This document shows, piece by piece, positions 19,476 to 28,660 of a stretch of 64,000 bases of DNA. The notes beneath the pieces are model-generated. The model saw nothing but the letters and a program-made list of their open reading frames with translations, searched no databases and was not told the origin of the DNA. Numbering within the stretch: position 1 is the first letter of the stretch; the number at the start of each line of letters is the position of its first letter. A program made the position numbers and the translations under genes. The DNA is from Paenibacillus pabuli (lineage in GTDB: Bacteria; Bacillota; Bacilli; Paenibacillales; Paenibacillaceae): assembly GCF_023101145.1 (NCBI RefSeq), contig NZ_CP073714.1, positions 4,650,001 to 4,714,000 on the forward strand, written 5' to 3'.

Positions 19476-20129
19476 CTACTCTGAATACACGATCGCCTGC
19501 CGCAATGAAGCTGCGGCCAGTTCTGGCCTATCGTTCGTCCAAATCGTTGAAATCACAGCCGCTCCTCTGGCACCAGCAGTCCGAATGGCAGCAATATGCT
19601 CAGGTCCAATCCCGCCAATCGCGATCACCGGAATCGAAACATTGGAGCACACCTCAGCCAATGCACTAAGCCCTCTGGGTTCACAATTTGGTTTACTACT
19701 TGAATGATAGACATGCCCATAGAAGAGATAGTCCGCACCACGTTCTTCAGCAACTTTTGCTTCTTCCAGCGAATGAACCGATATCCCTAAGCGGGGCCGA
19801 TCGACTATCCTCAACACATCCTTATCATAGCGGCGAATAACTGCTTGACCCCAATGCACACCACCAAACAAAGCATGTTGATCCAGCTGATCTAGGCCGT
19901 TCATAACAATTCGATTAGATGGAACACCTTGTGTTTTTAAATTTTGTGCCCAATCCATCTGCTGCTCAGGGGTCAGCTTTTTTTCCCGAATATGGATATA
20001 ATCGACCCACCTCCATATATCCTTAGCTGTATTCAGGAAAGAGTCCCTATCTCCTGTACCTGATGAAACCACATGCAGTTCAAATGATTGTGTTTTTACA
20101 TGTTTGTGGAAGTTTGCCGTCCTGTTCAC
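19476..20129 (-). CDS. tenI: TenI-type thiazole tautomerase / ThiE-like protein; start uncertain
   Basis: About 215 aa, TIM-barrel family shared by thiamine phosphate synthase ThiE and the thiazole tautomerase TenI. Its SVHSLEEAKVAEERGADYLF, FYGHVYHSSSK and IPVIAIGGI motifs are nearer to TenI, and the tenI-thiO-thiS-thiG-thiF order matches the Bacillus tenA-tenI-goxB-thiS-thiG-thiF cluster. The start is a problem. The open frame begins at GTG 20177 inside the riboswitch terminator stem, which cannot be right. The only later in-frame GTG, at 20129, directly abuts GAGGAGG with no spacer. Homology begins near FELHVV at about 20087, where no standard start codon is well placed. A non-standard start or sequencing error is possible. 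Confidence 0.8.
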   Translation of the reverse strand: MNRTANFHKHVKTQSFELHVVSSGTGDRDSFLNTAKDIWRWVDYIHIREKKLTPEQQMDWAQNLKTQGVPSNRIVMNGLDQLDQHALFGGVHWGQAVIRRYDKDVLRIVDRPRLGISVHSLEEAKVAEERGADYLFYGHVYHSSSKPNCEPRGLSALAEVCSNVSIPVIAIGGIGPEHIAAIRTAGARGAAVISTIWTNDRPELAAASLRQAIVYSE

Positions 20130-20165
20130 CCTCCTCTTGCATGATTTAAGCCGATCTAAAACAAC

Positions 20166-20194
20166 AAAAAAAGCCACTCCCGTAGGGAGTGGCC
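20166..20194 (-). terminator. Riboswitch-controlled terminator before tenI
   Basis: Perfect GCCACTCCC-TAC-GGGAGTGGC hairpin followed by seven T on the minus strand, between the TPP aptamer and the tenI ribosome site. This is the off-state terminator of the thi leader. Confidence 0.85.
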
Positions 20195-20375
20195 ACGAAT
20201 TTAAAATTCATGAATCAACTCAATGACTGTTGCATGCAATTACTCTATACATAACGCATAACCCACTATGAAACCACCCATAGTCGCAACGTAGTATACC
20301 TGGAAACCGCATGATTCATCTTGCAGGCAATATCGCAAAATCATCGATAACACCCTTTGTCATTAGCTGAAAACG

Positions 20376-20468
20376 CGCCACTTCCCTACGCTGGTATGAT
20401 CCAGATCAGGTGCAAAGGGTCCGGAATCGCATTCTTCCATCTCAGCCGCGTCGTGCGGCCCCCCTAGT
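20376..20468 (-). ncRNA. TPP riboswitch (THI element)
   Basis: On the minus strand the conserved THI-box blocks appear in order: GGGGGGCC, GCGGCTGAGATGG, GGACCCTTTGCACCTGATC, TGGATCATACCAGCG and TAGGGAAGTGG. These are the family core that binds thiamine diphosphate. The expression platform is a terminator about 180 nt downstream (20166-20194), so high TPP would stop transcription of the thiazole operon. The spacing between aptamer and terminator is long for this class; the antiterminator partner was not identified with certainty. Confidence 0.95.
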
Positions 20469-20489
20469 GTTCATATGAAGCTGAAGCCT

Positions 20490-20518
20490 ATGTTACCATA
20501 GACTCCATTTTTTGTCAC
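20490..20518 (-). promoter_or_regulatory. Probable promoter of the thi operon
   Basis: GTGACA (20513-20518) and TAACAT (20490-20495) on the minus strand with a 17-bp spacer, about 20 bp upstream of the TPP aptamer. Confidence 0.55.
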
Positions 20519-20608
20519 CGTACTTTTATTATATTCATTCATATCCCTAGTAAAAAGAAATATGGTTTTCGAAGTTGGTGTACTTGTGGGAAGAATAGCT
20601 CGAAGAAA

Positions 20609-22159
20609 CTATTGTTTCTCGGACCAAGCTTCAACATCCCACGTTTTGGTAACCCAACCCTCATAGAATTCAGGTTCATGGGATACGAGCAGTACGGTAC
20701 CCTTGAATTCTTGCAAGGCACGTTTCAGTTCTGCCTTGGCCGTCACATCCAAATGGTTTGTAGGCTCATCGAACAATATCCAATTGCTTTCACGCATCAG
20801 AAGTTTACACAAACGAACTTTAGCTTGTTCACCACCACTAAGTGCGTTAAGTGGACGGGTGATATGCTCATTTTTCAATCCGCAGCGTGCGAGATGGCCT
20901 CGAACTTCATTCTGTGTCAGATGAGAAAATTCATTCCACACATCTTCAATTGGGGTAATATTACCTGCACGTACTTCCTGTTCGAAATAGGCTGTTTCCA
21001 AATAGTCACCCAAGAAGGTCTTTCCGCTGATTGGCGGGATTTTACCCAAAATAGTTTTGAGCAGTGTGGATTTACCTACACCGTTACAGCCAACAATGGC
21101 AATTTTCTCACCACGCTCAATCGTCATCGTCATTTTGGGCAATAAGGCATACGTATACCCTATTTCAAAATCAATGCCCTCAAAGACGGTTTTACTACTC
21201 GCCCGGGCATCCTTGAATTTGAATGTGGGTTTGGCCGCTTCGTCTGGACGATCAATCCGTTCAATCTTGCCGAGCTGCTTTTCACGGCTCTTGGCACGAC
21301 CGGAAGTGGAAGCGCGGGCTTTGTTCCGCTGAATGAAATCTTCCTGCTTCTTGATATATTCCTGCTGTTTCTCATAAGCATCAATATGCTGAGCCTTATT
21401 CATGTCGGCCATTTCAAGGAATTTGTTATAGTTCGCTGAATAACGCGTCAATTTGGCAAATTCCAGATGATAAATAACGTTAACGACCTCATTCATAAAC
21501 TCCGTATCATGCGAAATCAGAATAAACGCATACGGATAATCCTTCAGGTAACGTGTCAGCCATTCAATGTGTTCTACATCAAGGTAGTTCGTCGGCTCAT
21601 CCAGCAGAAGTGCTGTGGGTTTCTCCAGTAAAAGCTTGGCAAGCAATACCTTTGTACGCTGACCACCACTAAGCGCGGCCACGTCACGATCCAGACCGAT
21701 GGCGGACAAGCCAAGACCATTTGCCATCTCTTCTACTTTCACATCAATCAGATAAAAATCACCTTGCTCCAATTGTTCCTGAATGTCACCCATTTCTTCC
21801 AGCAACGATTCGAGCTTATCTGGATCGGCGTCTGCCATCTGATCGGTGATGGACATCATTTCTTTCTCCAGCTCAAGCAATGGCAGGAACGCATCCTTCA
21901 ACACATCACGAATCGTTTTTCCAGGCGTGAGCTTGGTATGCTGATCCAGATATCCATAACGAACTTTGGGGGTCCATTCGACCTTCCCTTCGTCCTTTAA
22001 CAATTTCCCGGTAAGGATGTTCATCAATGTGGACTTACCCACACCATTTGCACCAACAAGGCCTACACGTTCTCCGGCAAGTAAACGAAAAGATACATTT
22101 TTAAATAACGTGCGGTCTCCAAAATTGTGACTCACGTTCTCTACTGACAATAAACTCAT
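20609..22159 (-). CDS. ABC-F family ATPase, YfmM type
   Basis: Soluble ATPase with two ABC domains and no membrane part (516 aa), of the translation-factor-like ABC-F group. Walker A motifs are GANGVGKSTL (about residue 40) and GCNGVGKSTL (about residue 350). Each is paired with an LSGG signature and a Walker B plus EPTN motif (LLLDEPTNYLD, ILFDEPTNHLD). The linker between them is Lys/Arg-rich (YEKQQEYIKKQEDF), as expected for insertion near the ribosomal E site. The N-terminus and linker remind me most of B. subtilis YfmM. Antibiotic resistance versus housekeeping ribosome rescue cannot be decided from sequence. Confidence 0.85.
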   Translation of the reverse strand: MSLLSVENVSHNFGDRTLFKNVSFRLLAGERVGLVGANGVGKSTLMNILTGKLLKDEGKVEWTPKVRYGYLDQHTKLTPGKTIRDVLKDAFLPLLELEKEMMSITDQMADADPDKLESLLEEMGDIQEQLEQGDFYLIDVKVEEMANGLGLSAIGLDRDVAALSGGQRTKVLLAKLLLEKPTALLLDEPTNYLDVEHIEWLTRYLKDYPYAFILISHDTEFMNEVVNVIYHLEFAKLTRYSANYNKFLEMADMNKAQHIDAYEKQQEYIKKQEDFIQRNKARASTSGRAKSREKQLGKIERIDRPDEAAKPTFKFKDARASSKTVFEGIDFEIGYTYALLPKMTMTIERGEKIAIVGCNGVGKSTLLKTILGKIPPISGKTFLGDYLETAYFEQEVRAGNITPIEDVWNEFSHLTQNEVRGHLARCGLKNEHITRPLNALSGGEQAKVRLCKLLMRESNWILFDEPTNHLDVTAKAELKRALQEFKGTVLLVSHEPEFYEGWVTKTWDVEAWSEKQ

Positions 22160-22278
22160 AAGATGAGGTTGCTCCTATCTATTGGACATTACTATCGTTC
22201 CGAAACCCTATTTTAGCACAGGTATCGCCTTTTCTGAAAGTAATGTAAACCTCTCACCAAACCTCAGTTTTTTATTAC

Positions 22279-22308
22279 AAAAAGACTGCCGTTAATTTAA
22301 CGAACAGT
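22279..22308 (-). terminator. Intrinsic terminator of the Tad-like operon
   Basis: ACTG-TT-CGTTAA / TTAACG-G-CAGT hairpin followed by CTTTTTG on the minus strand. The stop codon of the last gene (22292) lies inside the stem. Confidence 0.65.
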
Positions 22309-23275
22309 TAAACTCAAAATATCCTTGCGCTGCCGCTTGTTTGGCATTTGTAAACACTTCTTCGGCTCTATAACCATTGCTACATGTGGAAGGGTAATAA
22401 TATTTAATTCCACTTACCGGATCAACTCCGCCAACAATAGCTGTTTTCTTAACCAGTCTGCCACCACCGATAGCATAATTGTTAATTTTTTGGTTACCTA
22501 CAGGTATTCCCTGAATAAAAGCCATAAGGCCCGTGTCATTTAACGAATTGTACCAGTCTTCCTGTGAAATTAAAGGCATGGTAAAGGTATAGGAAACACC
22601 ATTCCTTCTTGCAAACTCATTATGCCGGTTGATTACATCTGCCAAATCTTCCTGCACACTTGTCACGATCCGACTTCGTCTGACCTGCTCAAACGTCTCG
22701 GCATTCTGAAGCAAAGGGATTTGCGTGCTGGAGGCCAGTTCTTTCTGAAAACCCTCCACCCACTTCCCCAAGCCGGCATCATAGGCATACACATACCCAT
22801 CGAGTGTGAAGTTAATACTGCTACCGTTTGAATCAAAATATGTATAGGGCTTTTTGGGACTCCACACCTGCCTAAATGAATCTTCAGTGTTTCCGGTAAG
22901 CTCTGTTTCATTCGCCAAAATATAGTAACCATCATAATCCAACATGACCAGTGCAGGAATGTAATTAAACATGGCCCGTATCGCAGCAGGATCATCCTGG
23001 ATTCCCATATTTAACGCCATGGTCTGGGTAAACGTAGTCAAAGCTAGCTCTTTATCCGCCTTTACAAATTTGGTCGAATCATATCCTGCTTCATCGTTTT
23101 GCTTCTCATTTTGATGCATCACGGCCCCTGCATCCAGTACAGCAGTCTGAAGTGCCATCTTATATCGACTGCTTAAATATTGGACCTCGTGAGCATTGTT
23201 TGTGTTGTGAGAGATCAGCCAGAATATAGGTAAAAAGATAAGCACAAACACAATGGAAAGATCAGTAATCTTCAT
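22292..23275 (-). CDS. Tad-locus single-span membrane protein, function unknown
   Basis: Protein of about 327 aa with one N-terminal membrane helix (LSIVFVLIFLPIFWLI) and a large extracellular or periplasm-equivalent domain. I choose the ATG at 23275 (MKITDLS), which follows GGGGGA and overlaps the previous gene by 14 bases; an ATG 18 bases earlier lacks a ribosome site. The topology and terminal position suggest a minor pilin-like or TadE/F-like surface component. Tyr/Gly-rich segments and a conserved-looking C-terminal CSNGYRAEEVF...CSLN region with two cysteines are visible. I recognise no named family. Confidence 0.7.
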   Translation of the reverse strand: MKITDLSIVFVLIFLPIFWLISHNTNNAHEVQYLSSRYKMALQTAVLDAGAVMHQNEKQNDEAGYDSTKFVKADKELALTTFTQTMALNMGIQDDPAAIRAMFNYIPALVMLDYDGYYILANETELTGNTEDSFRQVWSPKKPYTYFDSNGSSINFTLDGYVYAYDAGLGKWVEGFQKELASSTQIPLLQNAETFEQVRRSRIVTSVQEDLADVINRHNEFARRNGVSYTFTMPLISQEDWYNSLNDTGLMAFIQGIPVGNQKINNYAIGGGRLVKKTAIVGGVDPVSGIKYYYPSTCSNGYRAEEVFTNAKQAAAQGYFEFNCSLN

Positions 23276-23813
23276 TGAGTACCATTCCCCCATATGTGGT
23301 AAATACAGCTGCAGCCTGCGCAGTCCCGTTCAACCATTCACGAATCAACATGGCAGGCGTGCGATTCGTATTTTTGACGGTCACTGTGAAGAAATCCCCC
23401 ATGGCCAGTGTATACCTCCTCCCAGGATCGTCTAAAACCAGCGCACCGGACGAAGGAAACAGCTTTGCTTTAATTTGAGCTGAATAATAGCCATCTTGTA
23501 CAGTTTCATAGGTACCAGTGAATGTGTTTTGATCCATCGGATCAGAGTAATGAGGAACATATTTTTTGTGCAAATGCTCCATGGATATCTCATAGGCATT
23601 CCCCGTTCGGGCCAGCTGTTCTTCGAACTCTGCATACATGGCAGGGGTAATGTATCCCTTTGTTCTGACCGCATCAACAAAACGGGTAACCGTCTGAACA
23701 ACAATCATGCGTGCCATGTCATCCTGTCGATCAGCAGTTTCTGCTGCCGGGTATACATAAAGCAAAATCACTGCCAGCAAAACAGCAAGCAGCTTGGATG
23801 TGGCATTAATCAA
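23262..23813 (-). CDS. Tad-locus small membrane protein, function unknown
   Basis: About 183 aa with an N-terminal membrane helix (KLLAVLLAVILLYVYPA) and a soluble C-terminal domain. The best start is TTG at 23813, ten bases after AAGGAGG. It overlaps the stop of the preceding gene (CC-TTGA), giving translational coupling. An upstream in-frame TTG at 23834 covers the ribosome site itself. The size and single span fit a TadE/TadF-like minor pilin, but no family motif is recognised. Confidence 0.7.
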   Translation of the reverse strand: MINATSKLLAVLLAVILLYVYPAAETADRQDDMARMIVVQTVTRFVDAVRTKGYITPAMYAEFEEQLARTGNAYEISMEHLHKKYVPHYSDPMDQNTFTGTYETVQDGYYSAQIKAKLFPSSGALVLDDPGRRYTLAMGDFFTVTVKNTNRTPAMLIREWLNGTAQAAAVFTTYGGMVLNEDY

Positions 23814-24208
23814 GGTGTACTGCCCTCCTTCCAAAATGCAATCTTTAGCAGTTCGCCAGCCTCATTTCTTATGAACTCAGGTCTATACGAAGCAGCAAGC
23901 TGAACAGGTATGGTCTCTTTTCTGTTTACAAGAGGATCAATGACATATGCATTCCCGTCCACCTCAACGCTGACCATCGTTCCTGTCATTTGCCTTACAG
24001 TGTGTAAGACTTCCGCACCACTGTAAAGGGTTGGCTCGCTTATACGCAGAGTGGTATTTAATCTTCCTTCCATGTCTGCTGTCGTACGTACCAAATGATT
24101 CAAAGCGTCTGATAGAACTCTAACATTCTGCTGCCCGTACAGGCAGGCTGTCACAAATAGGACAACCGCCGTACAGAACAACATGAGCTGCTGTGTATTC
24201 CGGGACAT
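23810..24208 (-). CDS. Tad-locus small membrane protein, function unknown
   Basis: Protein of 132 aa with one N-terminal hydrophobic helix (LMLFCTAVVLFVTACLYG) and a short hydrophilic domain. It lies 16 bp after the 161-aa gene and overlaps the next gene by four bases. By position and topology it is a candidate minor pilin. No processing motif of type IV prepilins (a Gly before a Phe-Thr-Leu-like helix) is seen. Confidence 0.7.
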   Translation of the reverse strand: MSRNTQQLMLFCTAVVLFVTACLYGQQNVRVLSDALNHLVRTTADMEGRLNTTLRISEPTLYSGAEVLHTVRQMTGTMVSVEVDGNAYVIDPLVNRKETIPVQLAASYRPEFIRNEAGELLKIAFWKEGSTP

Positions 24209-24224
24209 GATAAACCAACTCCTG

Positions 24225-24710
24225 TCAGGATTGCTGGAAAATAAGTCCTCTTACTACGTTGGATTTGTCTTTTACGATAATCGCTTTGAATTTACCGCTT
24301 GGATTGACATATTGGTTATCTTTTTCGCTCATGGTCTGGTTGATTACGCCCACTTTCTCATCTGGTTTAATAACAGAGCCATAATCCTCATTATTGAGAT
24401 CCTGGGAAATGTTCAACTGATTTCCATACCATTGTCCTCCTTTATTTTTACCTGTAATAACTTGAATCCCGAACTGATCCTTGTCCGCATATTTACGCAA
24501 TGCATTCGTAACCTGCGATCCGCTAATAGTTGTTCCGTCATACACCGTAAATGCAGCTTGAGACAACTCGGTCTGGATATCAGCAAAATTGTTTTGCGCC
24601 GTTTTGGTCGCCTCCTGAGCTGAAATAAACAACAGAACTACAATCGTAATAAGGGCGATGGTCAAAAATATTCCTGCTGCCACCTTTAAAGCGCTTGATG
24701 CATTGTTCAT
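24225..24710 (-). CDS. Candidate Flp-like pilin or structural subunit of the Tad-like system
   Basis: Protein of 161 aa: short polar N-terminus, a long hydrophobic helix (LKVAAGIFLTIALITIVVLL, about residues 8-28) and then a soluble polar domain. It is the first of four small single-span proteins downstream of the TadBC fusion gene, the place where Flp or pseudopilin genes sit in Tad loci. A 60-bp gap with its own ribosome site separates it from that gene. The sequence lacks the short Flp length and the usual cleavage motif, so the pilin assignment is inference. Confidence 0.6.
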   Translation of the reverse strand: MNNASSALKVAAGIFLTIALITIVVLLFISAQEATKTAQNNFADIQTELSQAAFTVYDGTTISGSQVTNALRKYADKDQFGIQVITGKNKGGQWYGNQLNISQDLNNEDYGSVIKPDEKVGVINQTMSEKDNQYVNPSGKFKAIIVKDKSNVVRGLIFQQS

Positions 24711-24770
24711 GATAAATCCTCCTATAATGATTAGTTTTTAATATATTTCAGACTGTGACGTACATGCTCG

Positions 24771-26837
24771 TTACAGTTTCTGAATCTGTTCATAATAAAT
24801 GTTCATTTGCAGGAAACTCATACCTACCAGCGGAATGACCAGATAGAGGAAGATCAGGGCATACATCGGTGTAAATCCGATCATTCTTCCCCATGATGCT
24901 TTCACATCAATCATCTTGGTATACTCCTGCTTCCGTTGTTCAAAATAAAAGGCCATCATGCTGTCCAGATCATCAAAAGCTTCACGAATTGAAATTTTGC
25001 CTAGTGCAAGCTGCAGCTTTTCAACCAAACGCTGAAATTCAGGCAGGCCCGCATCCTCTTTCAATTGTTCAAGCGCATGCTCCGGTCCGTGTTCAAAGTG
25101 CAACAGACACTTTTGCAGCGGCCTTTTGAAAATGACAGCAAAACGATTCAGCCACTCTATTATTTCCTCTACAGACATACGATCCATCTCTCGCAAGATA
25201 GAGATAACCGTCTGAAACTGATAGATCTCATGCCTCATGTCCATGCTTCTCATCTTGCGTTGGAACACCATGAGCCAGATCGGTATGTGATACCCCGCAA
25301 TACCGATCATCACCGCAATAATGAACTCCCACCAGCGGAGGTATTGCTTGTTGTACACTTCAAGCTTTTGCAGGATGCGTGCAATGGTTGCAGTCTGTGT
25401 ATCATGGTCCAGTTGAACGGGATTTATGGACTGTAATGCATTGGAGATCTCATCAAAAGTTGCTCCTCGCTTCATTTCGATGCGTTCGAGCACGGCTTGA
25501 TCCAAACTTGACTTTTCGGTTGCCTGCTTCAATTCCGCCTCTCCCATCGTGCCAAACATCCGGTCATCTCTCACAGGATCATGTAAGATGTGATTTCGTT
25601 CAACCTGATGCAGCAGAAAGACACAGCCGAGGGTCAGGACAAAACAACTTGCAAATAACATCAGCCTTCGTATAGCCAGCCATTCGTATTTCAGTTCCGA
25701 GCTGCTTTCCCGCATCAGCCTTACGGTTTGGCTGTAATTAGCACTTCCAGGTTTGGCCGCGAACAACATCGCAACTTTACGAATGAACGTCTGCTTGTAC
25801 AGGAACTGATCTATCCTGGAGTGTTTGCGCCCAGTGCGATAACGGGTTTCATCATATTGCTGAAGTCTTTGCAAGAGAAGATAGGCAAGTATGATAATGA
25901 CGTAGATCGATATTTTGGTAACAAACCCGATTTTGCTGCGATAGAATTCATCCATCGTCGGAAAACTTCCTCTGGCCCAACGTTCAATTGGAGCTGTGAA
26001 CAGAACAGGGGCCAGGGCAATGATATTTAACCCTTTTAACAGATAATCCAATTTGTCCCGCCGCAAAATCTCAAGATGAATTTCCTGCGTCAGATTTCCA
26101 AGGCCTTTCAAGTAAATCGAACCCTGTGCTCTATCCTTATCCCCGAACTCCATCACCATATATGAAATACCGGCAAAACCTTTAAGAAAGCGATTTGGTG
26201 CAATCTCATAGTAACGTTCCAAAGCTTCATTAGGATCCGGAGAAGTTAATGCTTCATAGATCAACAGTACTTGCTCGGCAGCCTCTCCTTTCCCTGCTTC
26301 TGCTGCTTCATACAGTGCTTCCTCTACCATCCCATGCTGATGATACCGATGTCTCACGTCGGCAAACAGGTCCAACATCTGCACCAACAGTCGCTTTTCC
26401 ATACGATTCAAACACATATCCAGCACAAGACTGTTTAGAACTACAGCACATAGTACCGACAATATGACAAAGGCAATACCCGGCTGCAAGAGGAAAAGGA
26501 TTACACTGATACTGCCGTATCCTCCGGAGATCATTAGAACCACGTTCATCGTCATTCGCCTTAATGCTGGTTCGTCCCCGATATGCCGGAATGAGATTCG
26601 TTTCTGTACTTGCAAAATATACATGGAGAGCAGCGGCACTTTCATGCCCCAGCGATAGGACTTTAATAGGAAAGACCCCCACCGAAACGTACTTCTTACG
26701 TTCAGCTTAGCGCTTCCGATAGATCTGCTTGCAGTGTCAATTCCTCTATGACGTAACAGATTCAGTACAAGCAGTGTAATTACCAGGCCACCTGCACATA
26801 TGCCCAGCACCAAAACAAGTAACAGCTTAACGGTCAT
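24771..26837 (-). CDS. Fused TadB/TadC-like inner-membrane platform protein
   Basis: Protein of 688 aa with two type II secretion F-like (GSPF) cytoplasmic domains, at about residues 145-300 and 530-680, each flanked by hydrophobic helices. In classical Tad loci TadB and TadC are two separate genes; here both halves are in one chain. I chose the ATG at 26837 (MTVKLLLVLVLG), which follows GGGGTGAT and overlaps the ATPase gene by 11 bases. It should form the membrane platform driven by the CpaF-like ATPase encoded just upstream. Confidence 0.75.
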   Translation of the reverse strand: MTVKLLLVLVLGICAGGLVITLLVLNLLRHRGIDTASRSIGSAKLNVRSTFRWGSFLLKSYRWGMKVPLLSMYILQVQKRISFRHIGDEPALRRMTMNVVLMISGGYGSISVILFLLQPGIAFVILSVLCAVVLNSLVLDMCLNRMEKRLLVQMLDLFADVRHRYHQHGMVEEALYEAAEAGKGEAAEQVLLIYEALTSPDPNEALERYYEIAPNRFLKGFAGISYMVMEFGDKDRAQGSIYLKGLGNLTQEIHLEILRRDKLDYLLKGLNIIALAPVLFTAPIERWARGSFPTMDEFYRSKIGFVTKISIYVIIILAYLLLQRLQQYDETRYRTGRKHSRIDQFLYKQTFIRKVAMLFAAKPGSANYSQTVRLMRESSSELKYEWLAIRRLMLFASCFVLTLGCVFLLHQVERNHILHDPVRDDRMFGTMGEAELKQATEKSSLDQAVLERIEMKRGATFDEISNALQSINPVQLDHDTQTATIARILQKLEVYNKQYLRWWEFIIAVMIGIAGYHIPIWLMVFQRKMRSMDMRHEIYQFQTVISILREMDRMSVEEIIEWLNRFAVIFKRPLQKCLLHFEHGPEHALEQLKEDAGLPEFQRLVEKLQLALGKISIREAFDDLDSMMAFYFEQRKQEYTKMIDVKASWGRMIGFTPMYALIFLYLVIPLVGMSFLQMNIYYEQIQKL

Positions 26838-28653
26838 AGGTATCACCCCAATGTTGCTGGATGAACTGTTCGAACCGCTCAGCATCCTGTATGGTCATCT
26901 GATCCCGCATATCTGTGATACTCCCTATGGAGATCGGGGCTGTGACAATGTAATTGCCATCCCTGTACTCAATTACATTGCGAGACGTAAAGCCCGCCCG
27001 TTCTTCCACGCTGTCCCCTTTACTCGAAAGTGGCAGACACTCCGTGATTCGTTCGATATATCTTCTTCCCTCTGCGTCTTTTTTCATATGTACATCAAAA
27101 TTAATGACACTTACTACTTGCTCCTCGGCAATATGTTCATGTTGGAACATACCTGTTTTGAGCAGTGAATTACGGAGGGAGAAGACCAGATCACGAAACG
27201 TTTTGGCATGATGGGTAAACAGGGTGAACAGGCTGGCAACCTGGGACATCTGAATCATCCATGCTGCTACCTCGTCACTTGCGACCTCACCAAGTATATT
27301 TACAGTACCGTCCGTCTTTTTCTGTAAGTCCAGTCCCTGTTGACCTGAAATGTGCTCGGTCTCCCGGAAGCTTAGAATGTTACGCCGACTGTATATACGC
27401 CGCAGTTGTAGCTCGAAAGCCATTTCCTGCACACGCAGGGTATACGAAGCGTATATATGTTTCACCATCGCCATGAGCAGAGTCGTTTTACCCGACCCCT
27501 GTGCTCCTGTTACAGCTGTAATTCGACTTCCTTTCATCAAATATTGCAGTAAAGTGATTGGCAGTTCTGCGTTGTTTCCGGTAATCAGCTGCTCCAGTGA
27601 AGCATTGGGAATATCAAATTTCCGGACAAAGAATGCCCATGATTCAGCAAAGGGCGGGCGCACAACAACGACACGTGATCCATCCTTCATCTCGTTTACC
27701 TTGTATCCATTCGCTTCTGAAAGCTGTCCTGGATAGTTGTATTTATAAATATTTTGACATACCCTTTTCAGTTCACGGATACTGCCAAATGACAGAAAGG
27801 ACAGATGAATCGACTTACCTTTATAGAAAATCCATACACTTTCCATTCCGCTAAGTGGCTCTTCAAGGGCAGCATCTTCAAGTCCATCCTCCAAGAGATC
27901 GTTCCACGAAGCTGGCTGCCGTAGCCCAATATCCTGAACGGCATCCAGCATACCGCTCACTCCACCACTAACACCATCTATTCGTTGATCCCTTATTTCA
28001 TCAACCACTGAGAAACCTTTATAATGTTGATAGATGCGCTGAACGATGATATCTGTTTTTTCTCTGAATCCAAGCTCTCTGTACTCACACTCAAACACAT
28101 ATCGGATGTCCTCTTCGGAGATATAGTAACTTCCTCCATCGTCTGCACCTTCACCCAGCCTCAATCTGCCAAGATCATAGGTATCAATCATGCGGGACAA
28201 GGCATCGACACCAAATTGCTGCCGGTATAGATAAAACACGATTTCGAATTGATCTTGAACCGTCAGCAACTCCGTTTCCCCAAAATAAATAACCTCATCT
28301 ATATTCGTCTTATTCAGTCCTATGCTGCGGGTAAGCAGATCACCTATCAGATTTTTGACATACGTTTTGTCACTTATGCTTCCTGATACACAACCTTTAA
28401 GCGCCTTACGCATCTCGGCACGCTGATTAATTCTTCGACGATATTCTTCTTCATGCAATCCGGCATCAGCCAGTTGACTATGACTGAGCTCATGTAGCGA
28501 GTTTTTTACTTTCTCTGTCAGCACTTCAATCGTGAAGGATTCACGCTCAGGAGCACGTTTATTCTTTTCACGATGGGAAATACTGTATTTGAACCAAACA
28601 TATGCAAGGCATAACAGCAAAATTAAAATTAACCACAGGGTATTCCAGAGCAT
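26827..28653 (-). CDS. CpaF/TadA-like secretion ATPase with N-terminal membrane anchor
   Basis: Hexameric pilus or secretion ATPase, 608 aa. The Walker A motif is GAQGSGKTT at about residue 382. The Walker B/His-box region follows with NILGEVASDEV and TLFTHHAKT, the Tad counterpart of the usual GEVRG and HANS motifs. Unlike most CpaF proteins it begins with a membrane helix (LWLILILLLCLAYVWF) before a 250-residue N-terminal domain, so the motor is probably tethered to the membrane. It lies between TadZ-like and TadBC-like genes, the canonical neighbourhood. Confidence 0.8.
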   Translation of the reverse strand: MLWNTLWLILILLLCLAYVWFKYSISHREKNKRAPERESFTIEVLTEKVKNSLHELSHSQLADAGLHEEEYRRRINQRAEMRKALKGCVSGSISDKTYVKNLIGDLLTRSIGLNKTNIDEVIYFGETELLTVQDQFEIVFYLYRQQFGVDALSRMIDTYDLGRLRLGEGADDGGSYYISEEDIRYVFECEYRELGFREKTDIIVQRIYQHYKGFSVVDEIRDQRIDGVSGGVSGMLDAVQDIGLRQPASWNDLLEDGLEDAALEEPLSGMESVWIFYKGKSIHLSFLSFGSIRELKRVCQNIYKYNYPGQLSEANGYKVNEMKDGSRVVVVRPPFAESWAFFVRKFDIPNASLEQLITGNNAELPITLLQYLMKGSRITAVTGAQGSGKTTLLMAMVKHIYASYTLRVQEMAFELQLRRIYSRRNILSFRETEHISGQQGLDLQKKTDGTVNILGEVASDEVAAWMIQMSQVASLFTLFTHHAKTFRDLVFSLRNSLLKTGMFQHEHIAEEQVVSVINFDVHMKKDAEGRRYIERITECLPLSSKGDSVEERAGFTSRNVIEYRDGNYIVTAPISIGSITDMRDQMTIQDAERFEQFIQQHWGDTYDR

Positions 28654-28660
28654 CGGATGT

